Source: JAYOEY01 sp038120295 (lineage in GTDB: Bacteria; Pseudomonadota; Alphaproteobacteria; MPNO01; UBA2964). Taken from it: a stretch of 64,000 nucleotides of DNA. The first letter of the stretch is position 1, and the number at the start of each line of letters is the position of its first letter. The position numbers and the translations under genes were made by a program. The notes under the pieces were generated by a model, which ran no database searches, was not told where the DNA came from, and saw only the letters and a program-made list of their open reading frames with translations. The stretch is taken from assembly GCA_038120295.1 (NCBI GenBank), contig JAYOLL010000006.1, positions 1 to 64,000 on the forward strand, written 5' to 3'. Shown here one piece after another: positions 16,564 through 24,949 of this stretch.

Positions 16564-18885
16564 CTAGGTCGCCGTGTCTTCCATCATTTCCTTCACCTTG
16601 GTAGCGAGTTGCTGGAGGGTGAAGGGTTTCGGAAGGAAGTGAATGTCTTCGGAAACGTCCAGCCGTTTGCGGAAAGAATCCTCGGTGTAACCTGAAATAA
16701 ACACCACCTTCATGTCGGGATGTGTTTCCCGTACCTGCCTGATCATGGCCGGCCCGTCCATCCCAGGCATGACCACGTCGCTGACCAGAACATCGATCTC
16801 GCCAGCCTCGCCATTATTCAGCAATTCGATGGCTTCATCGCCGCTGGCGGCCTCTACCACCGTGTAGCCCTTGTTGCGGAGCGCGCGGGCTCCAAACATC
16901 CGCACTGCATCCTCGTCCTCGACCAGCATCACCCGGCCGGCGCCTGTCAGATCTCGCTTCTGTTCAGAAACCTGTTCGGATTCGACGGCAAGGTCACCGT
17001 CCTTCTCCTCGGTTTCGTTTCGCGGCAGGTAGATGGTAAAGCGCGCACCCTTTCCTTCTTCGGAGTCGACGAAAATATGACCGCCCGTCTGACGTACGAT
17101 CCCATAGACCGTAGACAGGCCGAGCCCGGTGCCTGACCCGACTTCCTTGGTCGTAAAGAACGGCTCGAAAATCTTGGACAAGAGTTCCTTCGGAACGCCG
17201 GCGCCGGTGTCAGCAACCTCCATCGCAACGTAATCGCCTGCAGGCAGAGCCGTATGGGGCGGCTTACCGGAAGCCGTATTCGAACAGTTGAAGGTCCGGA
17301 TCGTCACGGCGCCTTTGCCATCCAGGGCATCGCGCGCGTTTACCGCAAGATTGATGATGACCTGTTCGAGCTGACTCTGGTCGACCTTGACCGGCCACAG
17401 ATCGCGGGCGTGAACCATTTTAAGCTCGATATCCGCACCGATCAGGCGGCGCAGCAGATGCGTCAGTTCGGTCAGAACGTCGGTGATATCCAGAATCCTG
17501 GGCTGCAGCGTCTGCTGGCGGGAAAAAGCCAGAAGCTGCCGGACAAGGTTGGCTGCCCGGTTGGCGTTCTGCTTGATCTGCATGATATCGGCGAACGACT
17601 GATCCTTGGGCGAATGGCGCTGGAGAAGCAGGTCGCAGAACCCGATCATCGCCGTCAGCAAATTATTGAAATCGTGCGCCACGCCGCCGGCAAGGTGCCC
17701 CACCAGATCCATTTTCTGCGACTGGATGAACTGGTTCTCGAGGTTGCGGAATTCAGTCTGATCGAGTGCGTGTACGACAAGCCCCCCGGGCCCGCCGGCA
17801 TCCGACTCCAGCCGTTGCGCGAAAAGCGACGCCACAACCTGATCATCGCCCTTGAGCGTGACCTGAATCGGAGTTTCATCGCCGGACACGATGGCATTGG
17901 CAACCCACTGGCGGATCCGGTCGCGATCATCGTCAATCGCAATATCCCAAAGCGCCATCCCGGACAGGGAAACCTGTTCCGGCATCGAAAGCCGAACCAG
18001 TGCGGATGAACACTCCGTAATCAACCCGTCGGAATCGAGCAGGGCGATGCCGACCGGCGCTTCGTCGAAAAACCGATGGAATCTCTCCTCGGACTGACGC
18101 AGCGCCGACCGCGTATCGCGTTCGCGGGACAGATCCCGTACGAGGGTCCGGGTTCTGACGCGGTCTCCATCCAGCACCATCGTCTCGGCGACAAAAGCAC
18201 TGAACCGGCGGCCGTTCACGTGAAGCAGTTCGACCTCGCCGACATTGGCGGTTTCCGAACCGAGCGCGCTCCATGGCGGTAATCCGCCGTCCTGTTCCCC
18301 GGACAGGAAATCGTGCAGGCGTTTCTTCCCTTCCACGAGATCGCTATCGGTCAGACCGACCCAATGCGAGAAAGCCGTATTGGCGCTCAGAAACTTGCCG
18401 CTTTCATCCACTGAAAAATACCCGATCGGGCAGTCTTCGAGAAAACGGACCATTCTCTCCTGTTCGGCTGCGATCGCGGCCGCCAGCGCATTTCGTTCTT
18501 CGTCGACTGCCAGCATCCACAGAGAGGAGTCCCTGTCCCCCGCCGGGAGAACCGAAACCCGGTACCAGCTCTTTCGGCCCGTCTCATCGACCAGGGCCAC
18601 TCCCCCGGAATCAGCGGCCCGGGCGGCCGCAGCCGACCGTAATCTGACGAAGGTCTGTCGATTTTCCTTTTCGGGCGCGAGCCGGTTTTCAACAGCCTGC
18701 AGCACAGGCTCGGCGGTCGATCCCGACATGTCGCCAAACAGTCGACGCCAGGCGGCGTTGACATATTGTCCCGTGCCATCGCCTCCGGTCACCAGCAGGG
18801 CATCGGACAATGCCGAAAGGGCCAGTTCGCGCGTCTTCTCTCCTGCTGTTTTACGGCGCAGAGCCGTATATACAGCCAGCAACAA
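16564..18885 (-). CDS. cckA: CckA-type hybrid sensor histidine kinase
   Basis: At 773 residues from the TTG at 18885, this is a close match to alphaproteobacterial CckA, the kinase/phosphatase that feeds the ChpT-CtrA phosphorelay for the cell cycle and motility. The order is a hydrophobic N-terminus, PAS-like regions (about residues 30-370), HisKA with His404 in VAHDFNN, HATPase (GTGLGLSTVYG), and a receiver with Asp703 in VSDVVMPGMDG. The TTG start cuts the membrane helix: the frame upstream (AVGGVFAV) continues the helix but runs into a TGA, while a good ATG with GGCGAGG lies in another frame. A one-base deletion near 18915 would join them. Boundaries of the N-terminus are therefore uncertain. 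Confidence 0.88.
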   Translation of the reverse strand: MLLAVYTALRRKTAGEKTRELALSALSDALLVTGGDGTGQYVNAAWRRLFGDMSGSTAEPVLQAVENRLAPEKENRQTFVRLRSAAAARAADSGGVALVDETGRKSWYRVSVLPAGDRDSSLWMLAVDEERNALAAAIAAEQERMVRFLEDCPIGYFSVDESGKFLSANTAFSHWVGLTDSDLVEGKKRLHDFLSGEQDGGLPPWSALGSETANVGEVELLHVNGRRFSAFVAETMVLDGDRVRTRTLVRDLSRERDTRSALRQSEERFHRFFDEAPVGIALLDSDGLITECSSALVRLSMPEQVSLSGMALWDIAIDDDRDRIRQWVANAIVSGDETPIQVTLKGDDQVVASLFAQRLESDAGGPGGLVVHALDQTEFRNLENQFIQSQKMDLVGHLAGGVAHDFNNLLTAMIGFCDLLLQRHSPKDQSFADIMQIKQNANRAANLVRQLLAFSRQQTLQPRILDITDVLTELTHLLRRLIGADIELKMVHARDLWPVKVDQSQLEQVIINLAVNARDALDGKGAVTIRTFNCSNTASGKPPHTALPAGDYVAMEVADTGAGVPKELLSKIFEPFFTTKEVGSGTGLGLSTVYGIVRQTGGHIFVDSEEGKGARFTIYLPRNETEEKDGDLAVESEQVSEQKRDLTGAGRVMLVEDEDAVRMFGARALRNKGYTVVEAASGDEAIELLNNGEAGEIDVLVSDVVMPGMDGPAMIRQVRETHPDMKVVFISGYTEDSFRKRLDVSEDIHFLPKPFTLQQLATKVKEMMEDTAT

Positions 18886-19215
18886 TACGGCGAAAACTCC
18901 GCCGACCGCCAGACAAGACGCTCAATTCACCCATCCTCGCCAACCTGGTTAACGCACCGGCAAACGTCCTGCACGGTACTCCCGTTCCCGGCGCCAGCCT
19001 CTTATTGTGATACGGAGACACCGCCCCGGGCATAAGGTTTTTTGGAAATTTCCTTTGCAGGCCAATGGAACGTTAAGATGGTTAACAAGACGTAAACGCT
19101 TTTAAAAGAGAGGAGCTGACCGGACGGACGCAGTCTTCCTGTCATCTTCTCATGGATACAAAACACGACCGGGGTCACGATGTCTCCGGCATCACAGGGA
19201 AGAAGAGGTGCTGAA
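18886..19215. other. divergent intergenic region between cckA and the GFA gene
   Basis: About 330 bases hold the missing N-terminal coding part of cckA (minus strand, to roughly 18939 if a frameshift is allowed) and, further on, the promoters of both genes. The AT-rich part is at 19040-19110. A plus-strand frame from 19180 extends the GFA gene but has no separate ribosome-binding site. I see no other gene or RNA. Confidence 0.4.
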
Positions 19216-19704
19216 ATGCTTCTGGAAGGGTCGTGCCATTGCGGCAAGGTCAAGTATCGGGTCCAGTCCCACACGCCACATCCGTTTTCGCGCTGCCATT
19301 GCTCCACCTGCCGCAAGCTGAGCGGCGGGGGTGGATACGCGATCAATATCATGGGGGATGCAGACACGCTGGAAATAGAAGGCGAAGAGCATATCAGCGT
19401 ATACCGGTCCGCCTTAAACGACCGCGGCGTCTACGAGGAAGACGGGCTGGGATATTCCCGCCGTCATTTCTGCAAGCATTGCGGAACGATGTTGTGGAAC
19501 TTTAACCCCCGCCATGCAGCGTGGGTCTACCCGTTCGCGTCATCCATCGACACAGACCTGCCGTCCCCTCCCGAAATCCGGAACACAATGACGGCATACC
19601 GGGTTTCCTGGGTCGACATTCCGGATGGCGAAAAGCAGTACCCGCAATATCCTGACGAAAGCATTGAGGACTGGCACCGCAATCGCGGTCTGTATGAAGA
19701 ATAA
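19216..19704 (+). CDS. GFA/CENP-V family zinc protein
   Basis: The 162-residue protein has the zinc-binding pattern of the glutathione-dependent formaldehyde-activating (GFA) family: SCHCGKV at the N-terminus, RCHCSTCRK near residue 31 and FCKHCGT near residue 89. Members bind zinc and small thiols; their activities are mostly unknown, and the formaldehyde role of the founding member is contested. The start at 19216 is preferred over 19180 because GAAGAGG precedes it. A second GFA gene lies at 50411-50824. Confidence 0.85.
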   Translation: MLLEGSCHCGKVKYRVQSHTPHPFSRCHCSTCRKLSGGGGYAINIMGDADTLEIEGEEHISVYRSALNDRGVYEEDGLGYSRRHFCKHCGTMLWNFNPRHAAWVYPFASSIDTDLPSPPEIRNTMTAYRVSWVDIPDGEKQYPQYPDESIEDWHRNRGLYEE

Positions 19705-19747
19705 TCAGAGCGCCGCGAAACCGGGGCGGACGGTTTAGCTCGGGCGC

Positions 19748-20284
19748 TCAGGCAACCGAAGGGAATTCCGCCTTCCACTGGTCCATCGGCTTGAATGTCG
19801 GATCGGCCCGGCATTTATCCTCGGTGGCCTTGAGAATTTCCTCGTTCGACTGCGAGAAATTGAGCGGCTTGGCGTGGGGCTGCGCGATATACCAGGGCGT
19901 CGCCATATAGACTTCCATCCTGTTCCCTTCCGGATCCGGGAAATAGACCGACAGAGCCGATCCGTGATTGATGGGCGTGATGCCCTCAACCCCGAACTCG
20001 ACCGCAGCATCGTATGCGGCCCTTACCTGTTCGATGTTTTCGACCCGGAAGGAAATCTGGTTCACCGGGCTGACATTCCCGTCAGGACGACCGGTTGCAA
20101 GCACAATCTGATGATGTTCCTCGGGATCCCTGCTCAGGAATACGAGTTCCGCCCCGGACCGCATGGCCGATCCCCGGTCGGTGATCCGGAACTGCATGAG
20201 ATTGGTATAAAAATCGAGCATTTTTTCGAGATCGGTTACATACAGACCGATATGGCCAAATTTCATTTCGCTCGGAACTGGCAT
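19748..20284 (-). CDS. VOC superfamily protein (glyoxalase/extradiol dioxygenase fold)
   Basis: The 178-residue protein begins KFGHIGLYVTDLEKMLDFYT, the first beta-alpha-beta of the vicinal oxygen chelate fold, with His in the metal position. The second module carries HGSALSVYFPDPEGNRMEVY, whose His and Glu are the usual metal ligands. It may be a metal-dependent dioxygenase or an isomerase; the long C-terminal tail resembles the catechol-dioxygenase-like branch. GGAAGGAAAG precedes the ATG at 20284, so I use this start instead of the longer frame. An inverted repeat at 20322-20340 lies just upstream. Confidence 0.85.
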   Translation of the reverse strand: MPVPSEMKFGHIGLYVTDLEKMLDFYTNLMQFRITDRGSAMRSGAELVFLSRDPEEHHQIVLATGRPDGNVSPVNQISFRVENIEQVRAAYDAAVEFGVEGITPINHGSALSVYFPDPEGNRMEVYMATPWYIAQPHAKPLNFSQSNEEILKATEDKCRADPTFKPMDQWKAEFPSVA

Positions 20285-20321
20285 GCTGCTTTCCTTCCCT
20301 GTCCACAGCGGCATACTGCCG

Positions 20322-20340
20322 CCTTAATTTTCAATTAAGG
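20322..20340. promoter_or_regulatory. inverted repeat between VOC gene and small ORF
   Basis: CCTTAATT-TTC-AATTAAGG is a perfect 8-bp inverted repeat in AT-rich sequence. It lies 38 bases upstream of the VOC start and 51 bases upstream of the divergent small gene. The shape fits a dimeric repressor operator (for instance MarR-like), but no regulator gene is adjacent, so this is only a suggestion. Confidence 0.4.
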
Positions 20341-20390
20341 AATTTCATCCATTCTAGCGGCCTGTCAGGATGAAAACTAGGATATCCACG

Positions 20391-20630
20391 ATGGCCGAAC
20401 ATGAAAGCGAACTCGTAAGCCGGCGCCTGAGTGACAGGATTATTTCGGCGTTCGATCTCGCCGCCGAACAGAACAATGTCGATGCCGCAGGCAAGCTGTA
20501 TCAGGCGCTGGAGATCGTCCTCAGCCACCAGGGCGGCCACGGCAATCGCGACAGGCGCGAAGATGTCGAAAACATTCGTATGGTGGGCAACCGTTATCTG
20601 GACCTGAAACGCGCCGACGAAGCAGCCTGA
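20391..20630 (+). CDS. small hypothetical protein, about 79 aa
   Basis: This is a charged, helical protein of 79 residues (AEHESELVSRRLSDRIISAF ...) with a possible tetratricopeptide-like helix pair (AAEQNNVDAAGKLYQALEIV). There are no Cys residues and no signal. An upstream in-frame ATG at 20370 is the alternative start. The frame ends before a lipoprotein gene on the other strand. Composition and codon use resemble real genes here, but I do not recognise the family. Confidence 0.6.
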   Translation: MAEHESELVSRRLSDRIISAFDLAAEQNNVDAAGKLYQALEIVLSHQGGHGNRDRREDVENIRMVGNRYLDLKRADEAA

Positions 20631-20722
20631 CCCGGCTTCTCTCCGCTACGACGTACCTCATCCGCCCCTGCATCGCCGCCGCTGACCAACACGTCGAAGA
20701 CGAACACTTCGAGTCAACTCGC

Positions 20723-21025
20723 TCACTGACGCGGACGGTCTTCAGAGGCGGATGCTTCGGGAATCTCCGTCTGTTTCACAAGCCGGTGCTGCTGGGCCTC
20801 GTCGGGCGCCTCAAAGCACTCGGCTTCTCCAATCGTCTCGTAACAATAGATCTTCGGCGCGGGTATCTTGCGCGATTCCAGCCACCCATTGCGCGTCATC
20901 CGCGCTTCGGTCCAGCCGAACTCCTTTTTCATTTTGACGAGATAGGGGTTTTCGCAGGCTGACAGCAGGAACAGAGCTGTCAGGCATGCGATACCTTTCG
21001 GCAATGCACGAAAAATCCGTACCAT
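20723..21025 (-). CDS. small lipoprotein, 100 aa
   Basis: The N-terminus is a lipoprotein signal peptide with lipobox LLSAC (Cys24), so the mature protein of about 77 residues should be lipid-anchored. Two cysteines follow (CYETIGEAECFE, about residues 61-71). This is the short alphaproteobacterial lipoprotein style of unknown function. It lies downstream of the asnB operon by 83 bases, on the same strand, and may or may not be cotranscribed. Confidence 0.75.
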   Translation of the reverse strand: MVRIFRALPKGIACLTALFLLSACENPYLVKMKKEFGWTEARMTRNGWLESRKIPAPKIYCYETIGEAECFEAPDEAQQHRLVKQTEIPEASASEDRPRQ

Positions 21026-21108
21026 AGTATCTGCCTGTGACCGCGATATACGGTCGCAACGGTAGCAAACGCGGCTTAACTCACGATTAACAGGTTAACG
21101 TCGCACCG

Positions 21109-22869
21109 TTACCGGTCGGCCAAAACATCGAATACATCGCCGCCATTGGCGACGCCTTCGATATGGTGTCGGTGCCAAAGCGCATAGAACAGTAGCACCC
21201 AGGCGGCAAAACCCTGACGCCTGCTGCCCTTTTTGAAGATATTCTCGACTGCGGCCGGATGGCACAGGTCGACAATACCGGCCTGGCGCGCGACGAGCGG
21301 GCCTAGCGCGTCGCCGCGACGCAATATCCATTCTCCAACCGGAACGGTGAAACCCTGCTTGGGTGAAAACGGCTTTGCTTCGGGCAGCGACCGGTCGAGC
21401 CAGCGGCGCAGGATCCATTTCCCGACCCGTCCCTGTATTTTGAGACTGTCCGGCAGCCGGAACGCGGCATCGGCAACGGCAGGATCGAGCATCGGCGTCC
21501 TCCCCTCAACGCCGTAACGCATCAGGCAGCGATCCAGCTTTATCAGCAGATCATGCGCCAGCCAGTCGGCGCAATCCGTCGCCTGAGCCGCCTGCAACGG
21601 GCTGCGTCCTTCAGTCCCGGCAACGGTTTCGCTCACGGCAAGGCCGCTACGCCAGTCTCGTGAATCGTCGCGCATGACGCCGAGCCCTTCCAGCGCGCCG
21701 CGCGACCGCATGGCGCGGCGGAACTTCCACCAGGGTCTTGTGGCGGACCGGTATCTTCCGTAGCCGCCGAACATCTCGTCGCCGCCTTCGCCGCAAAGGA
21801 TCACCTTCCGGTCGAGTACCGCGGTCTCGGCAAGCTTGCAGGTCGGAAGTTCGGCGTAGTCGGCAACCGGGTCGTCGACCGCACGCGCCACCATGGGCGC
21901 ATAATTCCAGAAATCGGCTTCGCTGAAATCGACCTCGACATGATCGGCGCCGACCGCACGGGCGATCTGGCGCGCCCTCTCGCGTTCGTCCGCCGCCCGG
22001 GTATCCGAAAAGCCAATGGTATAGGCCCGCACCGGCCGGTCGCTGAGCCGGGCCATGAGCGCCAGGACGGCGGATGAATCGACTCCGCCCGACAGGAACA
22101 TCCCGTAAGGCACATCGCTGCGCTGGTGAACTTCAACGCTGTCGGACAGGGCTTCGTCGATACGGACGAGAGCCTCGCGTTCGCCGATGTCCTCCGGGCC
22201 TCCCGCCGGAAGCGCTTCCCGGCGCCGGCGCTGCGCGATGCGCCCCGATTCCACCACAAGCGTTTCACCTGGAAGAACGCGGAAAATACCGGACAGAACG
22301 GTTTCCGCACCGGTTGAAAACTGGAGCTGCAACAGCTCGGCTGCGGCCTGACGACGAACCACTGGCTCAACCAGGCCTGAGGCGATCAGCGCCTGCGGTT
22401 CCGATGCGAAGGCAAACCCGAACGGGCCTTCCGCGTAGTAGAGCTGCTTGATGCCAAACGGATCGCGCGACAATACGAGCCGGCGCGTCCCTGGATCGTG
22501 GATCGCCAGCGCGTACATGCCGCGAAGCGCATCGACGAAATCGAGCCCGTCACGGCGGTAAAGATGCAACGCGACTTCGCAGTCAGAGGACGTTTTGTAG
22601 TCGAATTCCGGATTGGCCTGCCGGAGCTCGAGATAGTTGTAGATTTCCGCGTTCGCGACCAGCGCAGCGCCGTCATCAAGCACGAAAGGCTGACCGCCCG
22701 TCTCGAGATCAATGATTGAAAGACGCCGATGCGCCAAGCCCACCGCCCCGGCGAAATGCTCGCCCTCGCCATCCGGTCCGCGATGGATAAGGGCATTCTG
22801 CATCGCCTTGACGGCCATGCGGTCGGGGGTGGTGCCCGACGAAGTCATGATGCCCGCAATACCGCACAT
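21109..22869 (-). CDS. asnB: asparagine synthase (glutamine-hydrolysing) type amidotransferase
   Basis: The 586-residue enzyme starts with MCGIAGIM, so the class II glutaminase nucleophile is Cys2 after Met removal. The glutaminase domain holds HRGPDGEGEH and the synthetase domain the PP-loop FLSGGVDSSAV (about residues 258-268). It thus has both activities needed to amidate an acid with glutamine and ATP. Its start overlaps the glycosyltransferase stop as TGATG, so it is part of that operon. In this context it more likely amidates a surface sugar acid or peptide than supplies free asparagine, but this is inference. Confidence 0.9.
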   Translation of the reverse strand: MCGIAGIMTSSGTTPDRMAVKAMQNALIHRGPDGEGEHFAGAVGLAHRRLSIIDLETGGQPFVLDDGAALVANAEIYNYLELRQANPEFDYKTSSDCEVALHLYRRDGLDFVDALRGMYALAIHDPGTRRLVLSRDPFGIKQLYYAEGPFGFAFASEPQALIASGLVEPVVRRQAAAELLQLQFSTGAETVLSGIFRVLPGETLVVESGRIAQRRRREALPAGGPEDIGEREALVRIDEALSDSVEVHQRSDVPYGMFLSGGVDSSAVLALMARLSDRPVRAYTIGFSDTRAADERERARQIARAVGADHVEVDFSEADFWNYAPMVARAVDDPVADYAELPTCKLAETAVLDRKVILCGEGGDEMFGGYGRYRSATRPWWKFRRAMRSRGALEGLGVMRDDSRDWRSGLAVSETVAGTEGRSPLQAAQATDCADWLAHDLLIKLDRCLMRYGVEGRTPMLDPAVADAAFRLPDSLKIQGRVGKWILRRWLDRSLPEAKPFSPKQGFTVPVGEWILRRGDALGPLVARQAGIVDLCHPAAVENIFKKGSRRQGFAAWVLLFYALWHRHHIEGVANGGDVFDVLADR

Positions 22870-23903
22870 CAGCTGGAAAGCCTCTCGAACAGCTCGACAT
22901 AGCGAGGGACGATCTTCTCCTCCGTGAAACCTTCCTCGTAGCGTTGGCGTCCCGCTGCGGCCAGTCGCACCGACATGTCTTTGTCTTCGACCAGCGCACG
23001 TATAGCGGAGGCCAGCGCAGCGGGATCATCGACCGGAACCAGAAGGCCGTCTTCTCCGTCGGCGATCAACGAGCCGGGTCCCTCGGAATCTGCCGCGACC
23101 ATGGGCGTACCGCTCAGCCAGGCCTCGATAACGATATTCCCGAACGGTTCGTGTCGCGACGAACAGACGAAAATATCCGCCGCTGCGAAAAGCGGCGCGG
23201 TGTCCTGTACCCAGCCGAGGAAACGAACCCGGTCGGCAACGCCCGTCGCTTCAGCCTGCGCCTTCAGATCGCTCTCCAGCGGCCCCGCGCCCCCGAGCCA
23301 CAAATAGCAATCGGGCAATCGGGAAAGGGCCTCGATCGCAATGTCGAACGCCTTGTTTTCATGCAGCCGGCCGAGCGCGAGAAGGAGAGGCGCATCTTCC
23401 GGCGTATCGTACCTGTCGCGGGCGACCGGGTCCGCCCGCCGGTCGGGAACGAAATTCGGGATCGCATCGACCCGATCCGCGGGCCAGCCACTGTCGAGAT
23501 AAAACCGCACAAGATCCTCGGTCGTGACGACGAGGTGATCGCAGGCGCGGTAATATTTCGGAGCGTAGTACCCGCGGGGAGATCCTACGTGGATAAAGGT
23601 CTGTCCGGCCCATCGCGCCGGGCAGAAGGAAGTGGCCCGGTTCATCCAGCTAAGGACGATATCGGGCGCGCTATCGGCTATTCGTTTCCGGATGGCTCGG
23701 CGCGTCGAAAAATCCAGCAGACCGCCGAAAGGAACGGTCGACACGGCTACCCCGGCACCCTGGAGCATTGCCTCTCTCTCAACGGACGGTCGCAGAACGA
23801 CATGCTGGTCGATACCGGCATTTTGCAAGCCGATGGCGAGACGTCCGAAGAACGTCTCTGCTCCGCCCTCCGTCGCACCGGCCATGAGCTGAAGGAGCCT
23901 CAC
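22869..23903 (-). CDS. glycosyltransferase, family 4 (GT-B)
   Basis: This 344-residue retaining GT-B enzyme transfers a nucleotide-activated sugar. It shows the glycine-rich N-terminal turn (MAGATEGGAETFF) and the C-terminal donor-site motif SRHEPFGNIVIEAW with the catalytic Glu pair (EPFGNIVIE). I start at the GTG at 23903, which overlaps the previous gene's stop as GTGA and has a GGGGGCGG site just upstream; the longer frame to 24008 would overlap that gene by over 100 bases. It is the third gene of the GT9-GT4-GT4-asnB unit. The sugar donor is unknown. Confidence 0.88.
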   Translation of the reverse strand: MRLLQLMAGATEGGAETFFGRLAIGLQNAGIDQHVVLRPSVEREAMLQGAGVAVSTVPFGGLLDFSTRRAIRKRIADSAPDIVLSWMNRATSFCPARWAGQTFIHVGSPRGYYAPKYYRACDHLVVTTEDLVRFYLDSGWPADRVDAIPNFVPDRRADPVARDRYDTPEDAPLLLALGRLHENKAFDIAIEALSRLPDCYLWLGGAGPLESDLKAQAEATGVADRVRFLGWVQDTAPLFAAADIFVCSSRHEPFGNIVIEAWLSGTPMVAADSEGPGSLIADGEDGLLVPVDDPAALASAIRALVEDKDMSVRLAAAGRQRYEEGFTEEKIVPRYVELFERLSS

Positions 23904-24949
23904 GAGGCCGCCCCCGCGGCAGGAATCAGTTTCTCGAACTCGGCAGCCGCCTCGTCCCAGCCCCAGCTTCTCTGGCGTGCAATCGCCGCTTCGCTCTGCG
24001 AGCGCCACAGCGCATCGTCGTTGAGAAGTCTAATCGCGTAATCCACGAACGCATCGTCGTTATGGGCGACAAATCCCGTCTCGCCGTTCTCGATCCGTTC
24101 CGCCACGCAACCAATATTGCACACGACGGCCGGCACGCCCATCGCCTGCGACTCGCCGACCGCCAGGCAGAACGTTTCGCCGGGATCGCCGCGATAAAGC
24201 AGGGCCCGCGCTCCACCGAGCGCAGCCGCAAGTTTCTCTTTCGCGACCGGCTCCTTGAGAGCCACCCCCCTCCCCGACAGCGCCTGAGCCTTCTTCAGGA
24301 TCGGCTGCATGGCGTCCGCGCGCGCCGCCCCAAACGAACCGTAAGTCGCCATACCGGAATAGACATGAAGTTCAGCCTCCGGACAGGCGGGGTAGATACG
24401 CTCGACCCAAAGATCGAGCAGCCAGCCGAGACCCCGCAACGGGTTTGAGGTAAAGATCGCCGCCTTCGGCAAACCTTCCGCACGCGTTGACGTTCTAAAG
24501 GTTTCCGATATGCCATAAGGAATAATGCGTCGTTCGCCTGCCGGGGCCCAGTCGGGATACGTCGCGGCGTGGTAGTCGCCCGAAAAAACAATGGCGGGAC
24601 GCCGCAGCCAGAGTTTCCAGAGATAGCGGAACTTCAGCAGGTAGCGCGCCGGATTGTGGATCCAGAAGACGCATGACCGGGCGTTCGGGACAAGACGGAT
24701 CAGCCTGTCACTGCGATTGGCGATGTAGAGATCGGCCCTGTCCGGCGTTCCTTCAGAGAGCGGCCTCCAGGCGACGCCTGCGTGTTCCATCGCCCGGTCG
24801 CACATATTGTGCACGCTTACGCTATGACCGCGCTGCGCAAGAGCCTCCGCAAGCGACAGGAATGCCGTTTCGGCGCCGCCAAGCGGCCCACGCTCCAGCG
24901 ACAGCCCGTCAAAGGAGATACCGTCATCGGTCATTACGATATTCGCCAT
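23900..24949 (-). CDS. glycosyltransferase (GT4-like, GT-B fold)
   Basis: The 349-residue protein has the GG-A acceptor loop (ERGPLGGAETAFLSLAEAL, near residues 19-37) and a C-terminal donor site of the form GDPGETFCLAVGESQAMG (near residues 255-272), where the E-x7-E pair is present. It is shorter than classical GT4 enzymes but complete. It overlaps both neighbours: TGATG with the GT9 gene before it and GTGA with the next GT4. This translational coupling means that all three glycosyltransferases are probably made in fixed ratio for one glycan. Confidence 0.87.
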   Translation of the reverse strand: MANIVMTDDGISFDGLSLERGPLGGAETAFLSLAEALAQRGHSVSVHNMCDRAMEHAGVAWRPLSEGTPDRADLYIANRSDRLIRLVPNARSCVFWIHNPARYLLKFRYLWKLWLRRPAIVFSGDYHAATYPDWAPAGERRIIPYGISETFRTSTRAEGLPKAAIFTSNPLRGLGWLLDLWVERIYPACPEAELHVYSGMATYGSFGAARADAMQPILKKAQALSGRGVALKEPVAKEKLAAALGGARALLYRGDPGETFCLAVGESQAMGVPAVVCNIGCVAERIENGETGFVAHNDDAFVDYAIRLLNDDALWRSQSEAAIARQRSWGWDEAAAEFEKLIPAAGAAS

